DNA from: AC-37 sp036386455
GTDB taxonomy: Bacteria > Actinomycetota > Thermoleophilia > Solirubrobacterales > Thermoleophilaceae
Reading direction: 5' to 3'
Assembly (NCBI GenBank): GCA_036386455.1
Contig: DASVVS010000037.1
Coordinates: forward strand, 1-64,000
DNA: 64,000 nt
The notes below the pieces were generated by a model. The model was given only the letters and a program-made list of their open reading frames with translations, ran no database searches and was not told the DNA's origin. Below, in pieces: positions 49,458 through 57,611 of the stretch. Both the position numbers and the translations under genes were made by a program. Positions within the stretch are counted from its first letter, which is position 1, and every line of letters begins with the position of its first letter.

Positions 49458-50510
49458 TTGAGCAACCCTCGAGAGCAACAGAGCGCGTCCGGCCGCGACG
49501 TCGAGGCGGCGGTGAGGGACATCCTGCGCGGCGCGGCGGAGCCCGGCGGCCGAGCGGCCCCGGAGGAGCGAGCGCGGCCCCAGGCCGCGCCGGCGCCCGG
49601 CTATGGCACGGCAGCTCCCGGCTACGCCGCGGCGTCCGGTTCCTCCGAGGCCACCGGCGGCAACGGGACCACGACGGCTCCCGGCGGCGGCGCCTCCGGC
49701 TCGACCCCGCGACTCGCGGGTCCGCTCGAGGCCTTTCTGCGGCACCCGATCCTGACCCTGCTCCCGGTGATCCTGCTCGTCGGCGCGGCCATCCTGATCG
49801 GCACGCAGCGCGAAGCCGAGCACACCGCCGAGGCGCGCATCCAGGTCGGCCGCGACAACGTGCCGCCGTTCTACCTCCAGCAGGTCGTGAGCGGCAGCCA
49901 GGCGCTCGCCGCCACCTACGCGCGCGCCGTGTACGCCGAGCCGGTGATCCAGGCCGCTGCGCGCGGCGCCGGCGTGCCGGTCCAGGAGGTGCGCGGGAAG
50001 CTCGACGGGACTCAGGTCGGCGGCAGCACGCTCATCGAGATCGAGGCCCGTAGCGACTCGGAGCAGACCGCCATCCGGCTGGCCAACTCGGCGGCGACCG
50101 CGATGGTCGACTACGTCGTCGACCTGACCCGGGACACCGACCAGTCGGCCCGGCTGTTCGATCAGTACCGGAAGGCCCAGCGGCGCTTCCACGCGGCCGA
50201 CGCCCGCGTGCGCAGGCTGATTCCGCGCGAGCGCCGCCGGCCCGCGCAGCTGAGGCAGGCACGGCTCGACGCCGACGTGGCCAAGCTGCGCGCCGAGGAT
50301 CTCGCCGCACGCTACCGCCAGAGCACCGCCGAGGTGATGACCGCCTCCGACCTCGAGGTGATCGCGCCCGCGGCGACCACGACGTCGGACCGCGAGGACA
50401 CGCTGCAGACGCTGCTCGTGATCGGCGCGATCGCCGGGCTGGTGCTCGGTCTCGGACTCGCGCTCGTGCGCAGCAACTGGAGCCTGTTGCGCGCCGTCCG
50501 CCGAGGGTGA
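49458..50510 (+). CDS. Wzz-like chain-length determinant without kinase domain
   Basis: The protein has 350 aa from TTG 49458, with GAGGAA 6 nt upstream. Residues 1-85 are low-complexity Gly/Ala/Pro/Ser (cytoplasmic). Helix 1 lies at ~97-115 (ILTLLPVILLVGAAILIG). The Wzz-type external domain follows (AEARIQVGRDNVPPFYLQQVVSGSQALAATYARAV, GTQVGGSTLIEIEARSDSEQTAIRLANSAATAMVDYV). A coiled coil spans ~225-285 and helix 2 ~320-340 (LLVIGAIAGLVLGLGLALV). It lacks the BY-kinase domain often fused in Gram-positive and actinobacterial homologues. The next gene overlaps by GTGA. Confidence 0.82.
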   Translation: MSNPREQQSASGRDVEAAVRDILRGAAEPGGRAAPEERARPQAAPAPGYGTAAPGYAAASGSSEATGGNGTTTAPGGGASGSTPRLAGPLEAFLRHPILTLLPVILLVGAAILIGTQREAEHTAEARIQVGRDNVPPFYLQQVVSGSQALAATYARAVYAEPVIQAAARGAGVPVQEVRGKLDGTQVGGSTLIEIEARSDSEQTAIRLANSAATAMVDYVVDLTRDTDQSARLFDQYRKAQRRFHAADARVRRLIPRERRRPAQLRQARLDADVAKLRAEDLAARYRQSTAEVMTASDLEVIAPAATTTSDREDTLQTLLVIGAIAGLVLGLGLALVRSNWSLLRAVRRG

Positions 50511-51937
50511 CCGCCCGCCGGCTCCTGCCCGCGCTGCTGGCGGCCGTTCCGCTCGCGGCGCTGATGGCCCTGATCGTGAGCCGCGGCGCGCCGGACGGCG
50601 CCGAGGACGGATTCGAGCTCCTCGCCGCCGCGATCATCGCGGTGTGCGTCGGCGCCGCGGCGCTGGTGGCGCCGCCGTCCTGGGCCGTGAGCGGCGCCCT
50701 CGTGCTGACCCTCTTCCAGAGCCACTGGGATGCGCTCGGGGTCTCGTTCAGCGTCGACCGCTACGTGATGCTGCTCGTGATCGGCTCGGTCCTCGTACGC
50801 GAGTGGAGGCATCGCGACGGCCGCCTGGCGACCCGGCCCGTCGACTGGCTCCTGGCGGTCACCCTGATCTACGCCGCCACGTCGGCGTGGGTGGTCGGCG
50901 AGCTGTCCACCGAAGACGGTCGCTTCGAGCTGCTCGACCGGTTCGGCGTGATGCCGTTCGTCCTGTTCTTCCTGGCGCCGCTCGTGTTCCGCACCGAGCG
51001 CGACCGGCGCGTGCTGCTCGGCACCCTCGTGGCCATCGGGACCTACCTCGGCATCACGGCGATCCTCGAGACGACCGGACCGAAGGGTGTGATCGTGCCG
51101 AGCTACATCACCGACCCGGCGCAGGGGATCCATCAGGACCGCGCGCGCGGTCCATTTCTCGACGCGGGCGCGAACGGACTGGCGCTGTACATGTGCGCGG
51201 TCGCGTCGACGATCGCGTTCACGAAGTGGCGGAACCCGCGCTGGCGGATCTTCGCGCTCCTCGTGGCCGGGCTCTGCCTGGTGGGAGTTCTGCTCACGCT
51301 CACCCGGGCGGTGTGGCTGGGCGCGCTCGTGGCCACGCCGGTCGCGCTGCTCTCCGCCCGCGGGGCGCGCCGCTTCCTCGTGCCCGGGATGCTCGCGGGG
51401 CTCGTGCTGATCGTCGCCGCGTTCGCCATGATCCCCGGCCTTCAGGATCGCGCCGAGCGCCGGCGCGGCGACAAGCAGCCGGTCTGGGACCGCCAGAACT
51501 CCAACTCAGCGGCGATCCGGATGCTCGAGGACCGGCCGCTCTTCGGCTTCGGCTGGTCGCGCTTCAAGGAGGAGAGCCCGCCCTACTACCGGCAGTCGAA
51601 CGACTTCCCGCTGGGGGAGACGGGCAACCTCCACAACGTCTACCTGTCGAACGCGGTGGATCTGGGCCTCGTCGGCCTGGCGCTGTGGATCGCGGCGCTG
51701 CTGGCCGCGCTCGGCGGCGCGATCGTGCGCCGGGGACCGCCGGAGCTCGTCGCGTGGAAGGTCGGGCTGCTGGCCGTGACGCTGAGCGTGCTGATCACGT
51801 GGGCGACGGCGCCGGCGCTCTTCGTGCTGCCGACGCTGCTGCTCTGGCTGTGGGCGGGCATCGCGTGGGGACCGCGCACGCCGTCAGAGGGCGCTGTAGA
51901 CGACCGCCACGCAGCCCGCGAGTTGAAGCACGCATAG
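50507..51937 (+). CDS. O-antigen ligase/Wzy-type polymerase family protein
   Basis: This 476-aa protein starts at GTG 50507 and has about 11-12 membrane helices. The Wzy_C motif region is LVGVLLTLTRAVWLGALVATPVALL. It is followed by the large loop with RRRGDKQPVWDRQNSNSAAIRMLEDRPLFGFGWSRFKEESPPYY and LHNVYLSNAVDLGLVGLALW, containing the conserved 'FG.G...F' and 'HN.YL' elements. It polymerises or ligates lipid-linked repeat units outside the membrane. Its last 54 bp overlap the convergent gene at 51884. Confidence 0.87.
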   Translation: MTARRLLPALLAAVPLAALMALIVSRGAPDGAEDGFELLAAAIIAVCVGAAALVAPPSWAVSGALVLTLFQSHWDALGVSFSVDRYVMLLVIGSVLVREWRHRDGRLATRPVDWLLAVTLIYAATSAWVVGELSTEDGRFELLDRFGVMPFVLFFLAPLVFRTERDRRVLLGTLVAIGTYLGITAILETTGPKGVIVPSYITDPAQGIHQDRARGPFLDAGANGLALYMCAVASTIAFTKWRNPRWRIFALLVAGLCLVGVLLTLTRAVWLGALVATPVALLSARGARRFLVPGMLAGLVLIVAAFAMIPGLQDRAERRRGDKQPVWDRQNSNSAAIRMLEDRPLFGFGWSRFKEESPPYYRQSNDFPLGETGNLHNVYLSNAVDLGLVGLALWIAALLAALGGAIVRRGPPELVAWKVGLLAVTLSVLITWATAPALFVLPTLLLWLWAGIAWGPRTPSEGAVDDRHAARELKHA

Positions 51938-53185
51938 GGCGCCGAGCCCGACGGTCGCGCGGCGGCGGTCGAGGCCCGCGAGGGCGGCGAGCAGCGCGAG
52001 GCAGGCGATCACCGGCGGCTCGAAGTAGCGCTGGTAGGTGCGGACCGTCCCCGCCTGGGCGATCGCGACCGAGGCGATCGCGACCAGCACGACGGCGGCC
52101 GGGCGCTGCATCGCGTTGCGCGCCGCGGCGCGCCAGAGGACCACGAGCAGCGCCGCGCCCAGCCCGGCGAGGATCGCGATCGTGAGCGAGCGGTCGGCGA
52201 CCGCCGGGGTGTCGCGCACGATCGACCACAGCCCGCCGCCGGTACGCCGCTCGGCCGTGGCGTCGTGCGAGGTCGGGACGGCGAGCGCCAGCAGCGCCCC
52301 CGCCGCGGCGGCCCCCGCCAGCGCCCGCCGCTCGCGCAGGTCCTCGCGCGTGGCCACGCAGGCCGCGAAGAACGGCGCGAAGAGCCCGGCGAGCGCGAGC
52401 GTGAACGGCACCGCCGCGGGGCTCGTGCCGCTCTGCCCGGCGGCGATCGGCGGCGTGAGCTGGCCCCACAGGGAGGCGAAGGCGGCGAGCATCGCGATCG
52501 CGGGGATCACCGCCACGCCAGCGAGCACGAGCGGGCGGAGGCTCGGGCGACGCTCCGCCGGGCCGCCGCCGGGCTCCTCGCGGAGGCCGGGGATCCAACG
52601 CCCGGCGACGGCCGCCGCGAACACGAGCGGCCCCGCCGCCCAGAGCGCGAGCTGCCGGACGGAGGCGCCGAGCAGCACCCAGAGGCCGCCGAGGAACAGG
52701 CCGCGCCCCGTCTCGGCCACCGTCAGGGCCGCCCCGAGCGTGAGCAGGATGAACAGCATCGCCGTGTTGTCGGTGTTCAGCCACGCGGCCGACTGGAGCA
52801 CGTAGTGCGACAGCAGGAGCGGCAGCGTGAGGAACAGGCCCGGCCAGCGCCCGGCGTAGCGCCGGATCAGCCTGTAGGCGACGAGGATCATCGCGAGCGA
52901 GAAGAGCGCGGCGAAGGCCTCCACCGCGGCGCGGTCGTCGCTCACGAGCCGGACGAACACCGCGGTGACCAGGTGCAGGCCCGGGGTGGTGGCGGTGTGG
53001 ATGTTCTCGAGGTCCGGCGAGGGCAGGTCGGCGGCCAGCTCGACCACGGTGCGCCCGTGGTAGACCCGCTCGTCCTCGTAGCCGGCGGTGCCGGTGCCGC
53101 CCGCGGCGATCACCGGTGCGACGAGGGCGACGAACAGAGCGGTCAGCAGCAGCTCCGGGGCTCGGCCGGCCAGGATCGCTCGCAC
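51884..53185 (-). CDS. Polytopic membrane glycosyltransferase-like protein (GT-C type)
   Basis: The protein has 433 aa from GTG 53185; the frame is open to 53686 but reads as low-quality sequence there. The N-terminal helix is followed by GYEDERVYHGRTVVELAADLP and TATTPGLHLVTAVFVRLV. An acidic pair plus TTPG.H in the first external loop resembles GT-C/ALG10-type enzymes. About ten more helices follow. The 3' end runs 54 bp into the ligase gene on the other strand. Family assignment is tentative. Confidence 0.75.
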   Translation of the reverse strand: MRAILAGRAPELLLTALFVALVAPVIAAGGTGTAGYEDERVYHGRTVVELAADLPSPDLENIHTATTPGLHLVTAVFVRLVSDDRAAVEAFAALFSLAMILVAYRLIRRYAGRWPGLFLTLPLLLSHYVLQSAAWLNTDNTAMLFILLTLGAALTVAETGRGLFLGGLWVLLGASVRQLALWAAGPLVFAAAVAGRWIPGLREEPGGGPAERRPSLRPLVLAGVAVIPAIAMLAAFASLWGQLTPPIAAGQSGTSPAAVPFTLALAGLFAPFFAACVATREDLRERRALAGAAAAGALLALAVPTSHDATAERRTGGGLWSIVRDTPAVADRSLTIAILAGLGAALLVVLWRAAARNAMQRPAAVVLVAIASVAIAQAGTVRTYQRYFEPPVIACLALLAALAGLDRRRATVGLGALCVLQLAGCVAVVYSAL

Positions 53186-53212
53186 GCCGCCACTATTGCA
53201 GCGGCGCCCGTA

Positions 53213-53218
53213 TAGGTT
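53213..53218 (+). promoter_or_regulatory. Putative -10 box, leaderless start of the 53226 gene
   Basis: TAGGTT is followed by exactly 7 nt and ATG 53226. It also supports cutting the open frame, which extends to 53088, back to 53226. Confidence 0.5.
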
Positions 53219-53225
53219 CCGGCAG

Positions 53226-54401
53226 ATGACGAGGCCACCGGCAGCCGGTCGGGTCGACGCGGCGCTCGCGGTCCCCGCCGGCCTGCTCGCCGCCGCCGCG
53301 GCGCACCAGCTCGGGCTGCTCGCCGCCGCGGCCACGCTCGGGCGCCGGCGGCACGCGGCGCCCGGCGCGGCGATCCGCTTCGCGATCCTGATCCCGGCCC
53401 ACGACGAGGCCGCGACGATCGGCCCCACGCTCGCCGCGATGGAGCCGCTCGGCGCCGAGCGGATAGTCGTGGCCGACAACTGCACCGACGCGACCGCGGC
53501 CGTCGCGGCCGGCGCGGGCGCCACGGTCTGGGAGCGCCACGACCCCGAGCGGCGCGGCAAGGGCCACGCGCTCAGGTGGGGGCTCGAGCGCCTGCTGCGC
53601 GAGCGCGCGGGGGTCGAGGCGGTGGTGGTGATCGACGCCGACTGCCGCCCGTCCGCGAACCTGCTCGACGCGGTGGGCGCCGCCATCCGCGCCGGCGCCG
53701 CAGCGGTGCAGGTGGACTACGTCGTGGCGGATGCGGACAGCTCGCCCGCCGCGGCCCTGCGCGCCGCCGCGTTCGCGCTGATGAACCACGTGCGCCCGCG
53801 CGGCCGGACCGCGCTCGGGCTGTCGGCCGGGCTGCTCGGCACCGGCATGGCGTTCAGAGCCGACCTGCTGCGGCGGGTGCCCTGGCGCTCGTACGGGCTG
53901 GCCGAGGACGCCGAGCACCACCTGCGCCTGGTCGAGGCGGGCGAGCGGGTCGCCTTCGTGCCGGAGGCGAGCGTGCGCTCGCCGATGCCGGCGACGCTCG
54001 CCGCCAGCGAGTCCCAGCAGATGCGCTGGGAGGGCGGCCGGCTGCGGCTCGCGCGGCGCGGCGCGGCGCTCGTGGCGCGGGGCCTCGCGCGGCGCGACCC
54101 GGTCGCCGTGCAGGCCGGGCTCGACCCGCTGCTGCCGCCGCAGTCGGTGCTCGGCGCGGGATCGGCCGCCCTCGCCGCCGCCGGGGCGGGGCTGAGGCTG
54201 CGTCGCACGGCCGTGCTGGGCTCCGCGAGCCTCGCGATGCAGGCCGCGTACGTGCTCGGCGGGCTCGCGCTCACGCGTGCGCCGGCGGCCGCGTGGCTGG
54301 CGCTCCTGCGCGCACCCCTGCTCGTCGCGTTCAAGCTGCGCGTCTACGCGAGGGCGCTGCGCGGGGGGAGCCCGGACGAGTGGGTCCGCACGGAGCGCTG
54401 A
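53226..54401 (+). CDS. Membrane-associated family 2 glycosyltransferase
   Basis: The protein has 391 aa from ATG 53226. A hydrophobic N-terminal segment (AALAVPAGLLAAAAAHQLGLLAAAATL) precedes the GT-A domain: IRFAILIPAHDEAATIGPTLAAM, ERIVVADNCTDATAAVAAGAGATVWER, RRGKGHALRWGLERLL, AVVVIDADCRPSANLLDAV (DAD donor site), LGTGMAFRADLLRRVPW and LAEDAEHHLRLVEAGERVAFVPEA (ED acceptor). QQMRWEGGRLRLARRGA is the QxxRW-like motif of processive enzymes, and two C-terminal helices follow. This is a cellulose-synthase/NodC-like layout. Confidence 0.87.
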   Translation: MTRPPAAGRVDAALAVPAGLLAAAAAHQLGLLAAAATLGRRRHAAPGAAIRFAILIPAHDEAATIGPTLAAMEPLGAERIVVADNCTDATAAVAAGAGATVWERHDPERRGKGHALRWGLERLLRERAGVEAVVVIDADCRPSANLLDAVGAAIRAGAAAVQVDYVVADADSSPAAALRAAAFALMNHVRPRGRTALGLSAGLLGTGMAFRADLLRRVPWRSYGLAEDAEHHLRLVEAGERVAFVPEASVRSPMPATLAASESQQMRWEGGRLRLARRGAALVARGLARRDPVAVQAGLDPLLPPQSVLGAGSAALAAAGAGLRLRRTAVLGSASLAMQAAYVLGGLALTRAPAAAWLALLRAPLLVAFKLRVYARALRGGSPDEWVRTER

Positions 54402-54419
54402 GGGGCTGTTCGCCCGGCC

Positions 54420-54425
54420 TAGACT
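54420..54425 (+). promoter_or_regulatory. Putative -10 box, leaderless start of msrB
   Basis: TAGACT is followed by exactly 7 nt and ATG 54433. No ribosome-binding site precedes the start. Confidence 0.5.
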
Positions 54426-54432
54426 CTGAGGC

Positions 54433-54828
54433 ATGAGCCCCAAGGTCGAGAAGAGCGAGCAGGAGTGGCGTGAGCAGCTCACGCCCGAGCAGTACGAGAT
54501 CCTCAGGCGGCAGGGAACGGAGCCGCCGTTCACCGGCGAGTACGTCTACACGAAGGACACCGGCACCTACAACTGCGCCGCGTGCGGCTCGCCGCTGTTC
54601 AGCTCGGACACGAAGTTCGACTCCGGCACCGGCTGGCCGAGCTTCTACGAGCCGATGGACGAGGGCGGCGTGGAGCTGCGCCAGGACTCGAGCCACGGGA
54701 TGGTGCGGACCGAGGCCGTCTGCGCGAACTGCGGCGGGCACCTGGGCCACGTCTTCGACGACGGCCCGAACCCGACCGGCCAGCGCTACTGCATCAACTC
54801 GGCGGCCATCGCTCTGGACGCTGAGTAG
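54433..54828 (+). CDS. msrB: Peptide-methionine (R)-S-oxide reductase
   Basis: This 131-aa protein has the complete MsrB domain. Zinc ligands are CAACG (residues ~53-57) and CANCGGHLGHVF (~98-109). FDSGTGWPSFYEP is the substrate region, and the catalytic Cys is in GQRYCINSAA. It reduces methionine-R-sulfoxide in proteins. The length is typical for the stand-alone cytoplasmic form, and no signal peptide is present. It sits 12 nt before asnB, probably as one transcript, although the two functions are unrelated. Confidence 0.97.
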   Translation: MSPKVEKSEQEWREQLTPEQYEILRRQGTEPPFTGEYVYTKDTGTYNCAACGSPLFSSDTKFDSGTGWPSFYEPMDEGGVELRQDSSHGMVRTEAVCANCGGHLGHVFDDGPNPTGQRYCINSAAIALDAE

Positions 54829-54840
54829 CGCCGCGCGCCC

Positions 54841-56649
54841 GTGTGCGGGATAGCCGGGTGCGTCGCCGCGCCCGGGCGCGAGCCCGATCGCGAGGCGCTC
54901 CGCCGGATGGCGGCCGCGCTCGCGCACCGCGGCCCCGACGACGAGGGGATCGCCGTCGACGGGCAGGTCGGGCTTGTGCAGCGCCGGCTCGCGATCGTGG
55001 ACCCGTCGCCCGCGGGGCACGCGCCGATGGAGGACGCGGGCGGGCGCTGGCTCGTCACCTACAACGGCGAGGTCTTCAACCACCTCGAGCTGCGCGCCGA
55101 GCTGCCCTGGGTCCGCTGGCGCGGGGGTAGCGACACCGAGACGCTCGTCGAGGCGCTCGCGCACTGGGACGAGGCGGCGGTGCCGCGCTGCAACGGGCTG
55201 TTCGCCTGGGCGGCGCTCGACCGCGAGCGGCGGCGGCTCGTGCTGGTCCGCGACCGCTTCGGGGTGAAGCCGCTGTACATGGCCCGGCACGCGGGGGCGC
55301 TCTGGTTCGCGAGCGAGATGCGCGCGCTGCTCGAGGCCGGCGTGGCGCGCGACGTCCGGCGCGACGTGCTCGCCCACGCGGTGGAGCGCGGCTGGGCGAA
55401 CGGCCGGCGCACGCCGCTCGCGGCCGTCGAGCGCGTGATGCCGGGGACGCTCGTGGAGGTGGACCTCGAGACGCTCGCGACGGCCGAGCGCACCTGGTAC
55501 GACCCGCTCGAGACGGTGGGCGGGGGCTCCGGCTCCGCCCCCGATCCGCGGCTCCTCGAGGACGCACTCCGCGGGGCCGTGCGCCGCCGCCTGATGGCCG
55601 ACGTCCCGCTCGGGACGATGTGCTCGGGCGGGCTCGACTCGAGCCTGATCACGGCGCTGGCGGCGGAGGCCGGCACCGTGCACGCGTTCAACGCGCGGAT
55701 CGTGGACCAGCCCGAGTGGGACGAGGGCCGCTGGGCGCGCGAGGTGGCCGAGCACGTGGGGGTCGAGCTGCACACCGTCGAGATGACCGCGGCCGAGTGG
55801 CGCGCCGGGCTCGTGGACGTGGTCCGCCACGTCGAGTATCCGCTCACCCACGAGAGCTCGGTGCCGATGGCGGCGATCGCCCGGCTGGCCCGCGAGCGCG
55901 GCGTCAAGGTGCTGCTGAGCGGCGAGGGCGCGGACGAGCTGTTCGGCGGCTACTCGTGGGTCCACCACCACGCGTCCGCGGACTTCGCCGCGCGCCGCCG
56001 GCCCGCGGCGGCGGCGGCGCGGGCCGCGCTGCGGGCGGCGCAGCGGCGCGGCGTGCTGGCCGGCCGCGCGATCCCCGACCCGTTCCCCGGCCCCTCGGAC
56101 GAGGTGAACGCGTACGAGCGCGAGCGCTTCGGGGCGGCCCTGGCCGCCTACGCGCACCACCGCGGCCCGCGCCGGCGCCTGGAGGCCGGGCTGGCGGCCG
56201 ATCTCTCGACCTACCTCCCGCACCTGCTCAACCGCCAGGACAAGACGACGATGATGCACTCGGTCGAGACGCGGGTGCCGTTCCTCGACCCGGAGGTGGT
56301 GGCGCTGGCCCTGAACATGCCGCTCGAGCACCGGGTCGAGCCCGAGCGCAAGGCGCCGTTGCGCGCGCTGGGCCGGGGGCTCCTGCCGGCGAGCGTCGTC
56401 GCGCGCGAGAAGGTGGGCTTCGGCTTCGACGTCGGCCGCTACCTGGGCGGCGCCGTGCGCGAGGAGTTCATGCGCGGCGGGCGCCTGCGCGAGGAGCTGG
56501 GCGTGGCGCGCGCGGAGTGGGATCCGCGCGTGGGGGAGCTGTGCGCGAGCCTCGCCCCGCTGACGGCGGAGATCTGGCTGCGGACCGTCGCCGGCGGCGA
56601 GTTGCCAGACGCCGTGCAGGCGGAGCTGTGGGCCCCGGCGCGCCCGTAG
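54841..56649 (+). CDS. asnB: Asparagine synthetase (glutamine-hydrolysing)
   Basis: This 602-aa protein starts GTG-TGC so that Cys2 (CGIAGC) becomes the N-terminal nucleophile of the glutaminase domain. HRGPDDEG, YNGEVFNHLELR and RDRFGVKPLY follow. The synthetase domain has CSGGLDSSLITALA (PP-loop), LLSGEGADELFGGYSW and LNRQDKTTMMHSVETRVPFLD. Unlike the lasso cyclase at 14128, it keeps Cys2 and all glutaminase motifs. AsnB paralogues in polysaccharide loci often amidate uronic acids, so either asparagine or sugar amidation is possible. Confidence 0.93.
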   Translation: MCGIAGCVAAPGREPDREALRRMAAALAHRGPDDEGIAVDGQVGLVQRRLAIVDPSPAGHAPMEDAGGRWLVTYNGEVFNHLELRAELPWVRWRGGSDTETLVEALAHWDEAAVPRCNGLFAWAALDRERRRLVLVRDRFGVKPLYMARHAGALWFASEMRALLEAGVARDVRRDVLAHAVERGWANGRRTPLAAVERVMPGTLVEVDLETLATAERTWYDPLETVGGGSGSAPDPRLLEDALRGAVRRRLMADVPLGTMCSGGLDSSLITALAAEAGTVHAFNARIVDQPEWDEGRWAREVAEHVGVELHTVEMTAAEWRAGLVDVVRHVEYPLTHESSVPMAAIARLARERGVKVLLSGEGADELFGGYSWVHHHASADFAARRRPAAAAARAALRAAQRRGVLAGRAIPDPFPGPSDEVNAYERERFGAALAAYAHHRGPRRRLEAGLAADLSTYLPHLLNRQDKTTMMHSVETRVPFLDPEVVALALNMPLEHRVEPERKAPLRALGRGLLPASVVAREKVGFGFDVGRYLGGAVREEFMRGGRLREELGVARAEWDPRVGELCASLAPLTAEIWLRTVAGGELPDAVQAELWAPARP

Positions 56650-56652
56650 AAT
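56647..56652 (+). promoter_or_regulatory. Putative -10 box, leaderless start of the 56661 gene
   Basis: TAGAAT overlaps the asnB stop codon and is followed by 8 nt and GTG 56661, marking an internal promoter for the arabinose-donor genes. Confidence 0.45.
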
Positions 56653-56660
56653 CACCGAAC

Positions 56661-57611
56661 GTGGCGGAGGGACTCGACACGGTTGCGCCGCCGGCGGCCT
56701 CCCAGCAGCGCGCTGCCACCTTCGAGGGCACCTGGCGCGGGACGCTCCCCGGCGGGATCTTCCGCGCGCTGCGGCCCAAGCAGTGGCTGAAGAACGTGCT
56801 CGTGGCCGCGGCGCCGGGCGCGGCGGGCGTGCTCACCGATGCCGGCGTGCTGCTCGACGTGGCTCTCGCGTTCGTCGCCTTCTGCATGGTCTCGAGCGCG
56901 ACCTACCTCGTGAACGACGCGCGCGACGTGGAGGCCGACCGCCTGCACCCGCGCAAGCGCTTCCGCGCGATCGCCGCGGGGACCGTGTCGGTGCGGCTCG
57001 CGCTCGCGCTCGCGCTGCTGCTGCTGCTGGGCGGCTTCGCCGTGGCGGCCGTGGTCCGGATCGAGCTGCTGGTCGTGGTCGCCTCCTACGTGACCCTCAC
57101 GACCGCCTACACGCTCTGGCTCAAGCACGTCGAGGTGGTCGACATCGTGGCCATCGCGTCGGGCTTCATCCTGCGCGCGGTGGCGGGCGGCGCCGCGGTC
57201 GACGTGCCGCTGTCGCGCTGGTTCATCATCGTCGCCTCGTTCGGCTCGCTCTTCATCGTCGCCGGCAAGCGCCACGGCGAGCACATCGACCTCGACGAGT
57301 CGCGCGGGGCGATCCGCTCCACGCTCGCGGGCTACTCGCGCGACTACCTCAAGTACGTGTGGACGATGGCCTCCGGCGTGACGATCGCCGCCTACTGCCT
57401 GTGGGCGTTCGAGATGGCGCCGCGCGACAGCGAGGTGCCGCTCTACGAGCTGTCGATCGTCCCGTTCGTGACGTTCATGCTGCGCTACGCGCAGCTCCTC
57501 GAGGCCGGTCACGGCGAGGCGCCGGAGGACGTCGTGCTGGGCGACCGCCTGCTGCAGGCGCTCGCCGCCGTCTGGATCGCGCTGTTCGGAGCGGGTGTCT
57601 ACTTCCTCTGA
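56661..57611 (+). CDS. Decaprenyl-phosphate phosphoribosyltransferase (UbiA family)
   Basis: This 316-aa membrane prenyltransferase starts at GTG 56661. It joins PRPP to decaprenyl phosphate, the first step to decaprenylphosphoryl-arabinose (Rv3806c type). RPKQWLKNVLVAAAPGA opens helix 1. The Mg-diphosphate site is ATYLVNDARDVEADRLHPRKRFRAIAAG. The second conserved loop is AGKRHGEHIDLDESRGAIRSTLAGYSRDYLKYVW, characteristic of this subfamily. Eight or nine helices are present. The stop lies 17 nt inside dprE1, and the three genes form one operon. Confidence 0.92.
   Translation: MAEGLDTVAPPAASQQRAATFEGTWRGTLPGGIFRALRPKQWLKNVLVAAAPGAAGVLTDAGVLLDVALAFVAFCMVSSATYLVNDARDVEADRLHPRKRFRAIAAGTVSVRLALALALLLLLGGFAVAAVVRIELLVVVASYVTLTTAYTLWLKHVEVVDIVAIASGFILRAVAGGAAVDVPLSRWFIIVASFGSLFIVAGKRHGEHIDLDESRGAIRSTLAGYSRDYLKYVWTMASGVTIAAYCLWAFEMAPRDSEVPLYELSIVPFVTFMLRYAQLLEAGHGEAPEDVVLGDRLLQALAAVWIALFGAGVYFL

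Noticed and set aside
54841..56649. A second lasso cyclase
   Set aside because: It keeps Cys2 and complete glutaminase motifs, so it is a genuine asparagine-synthetase-type enzyme. No precursor, B1 or B2 gene is adjacent.
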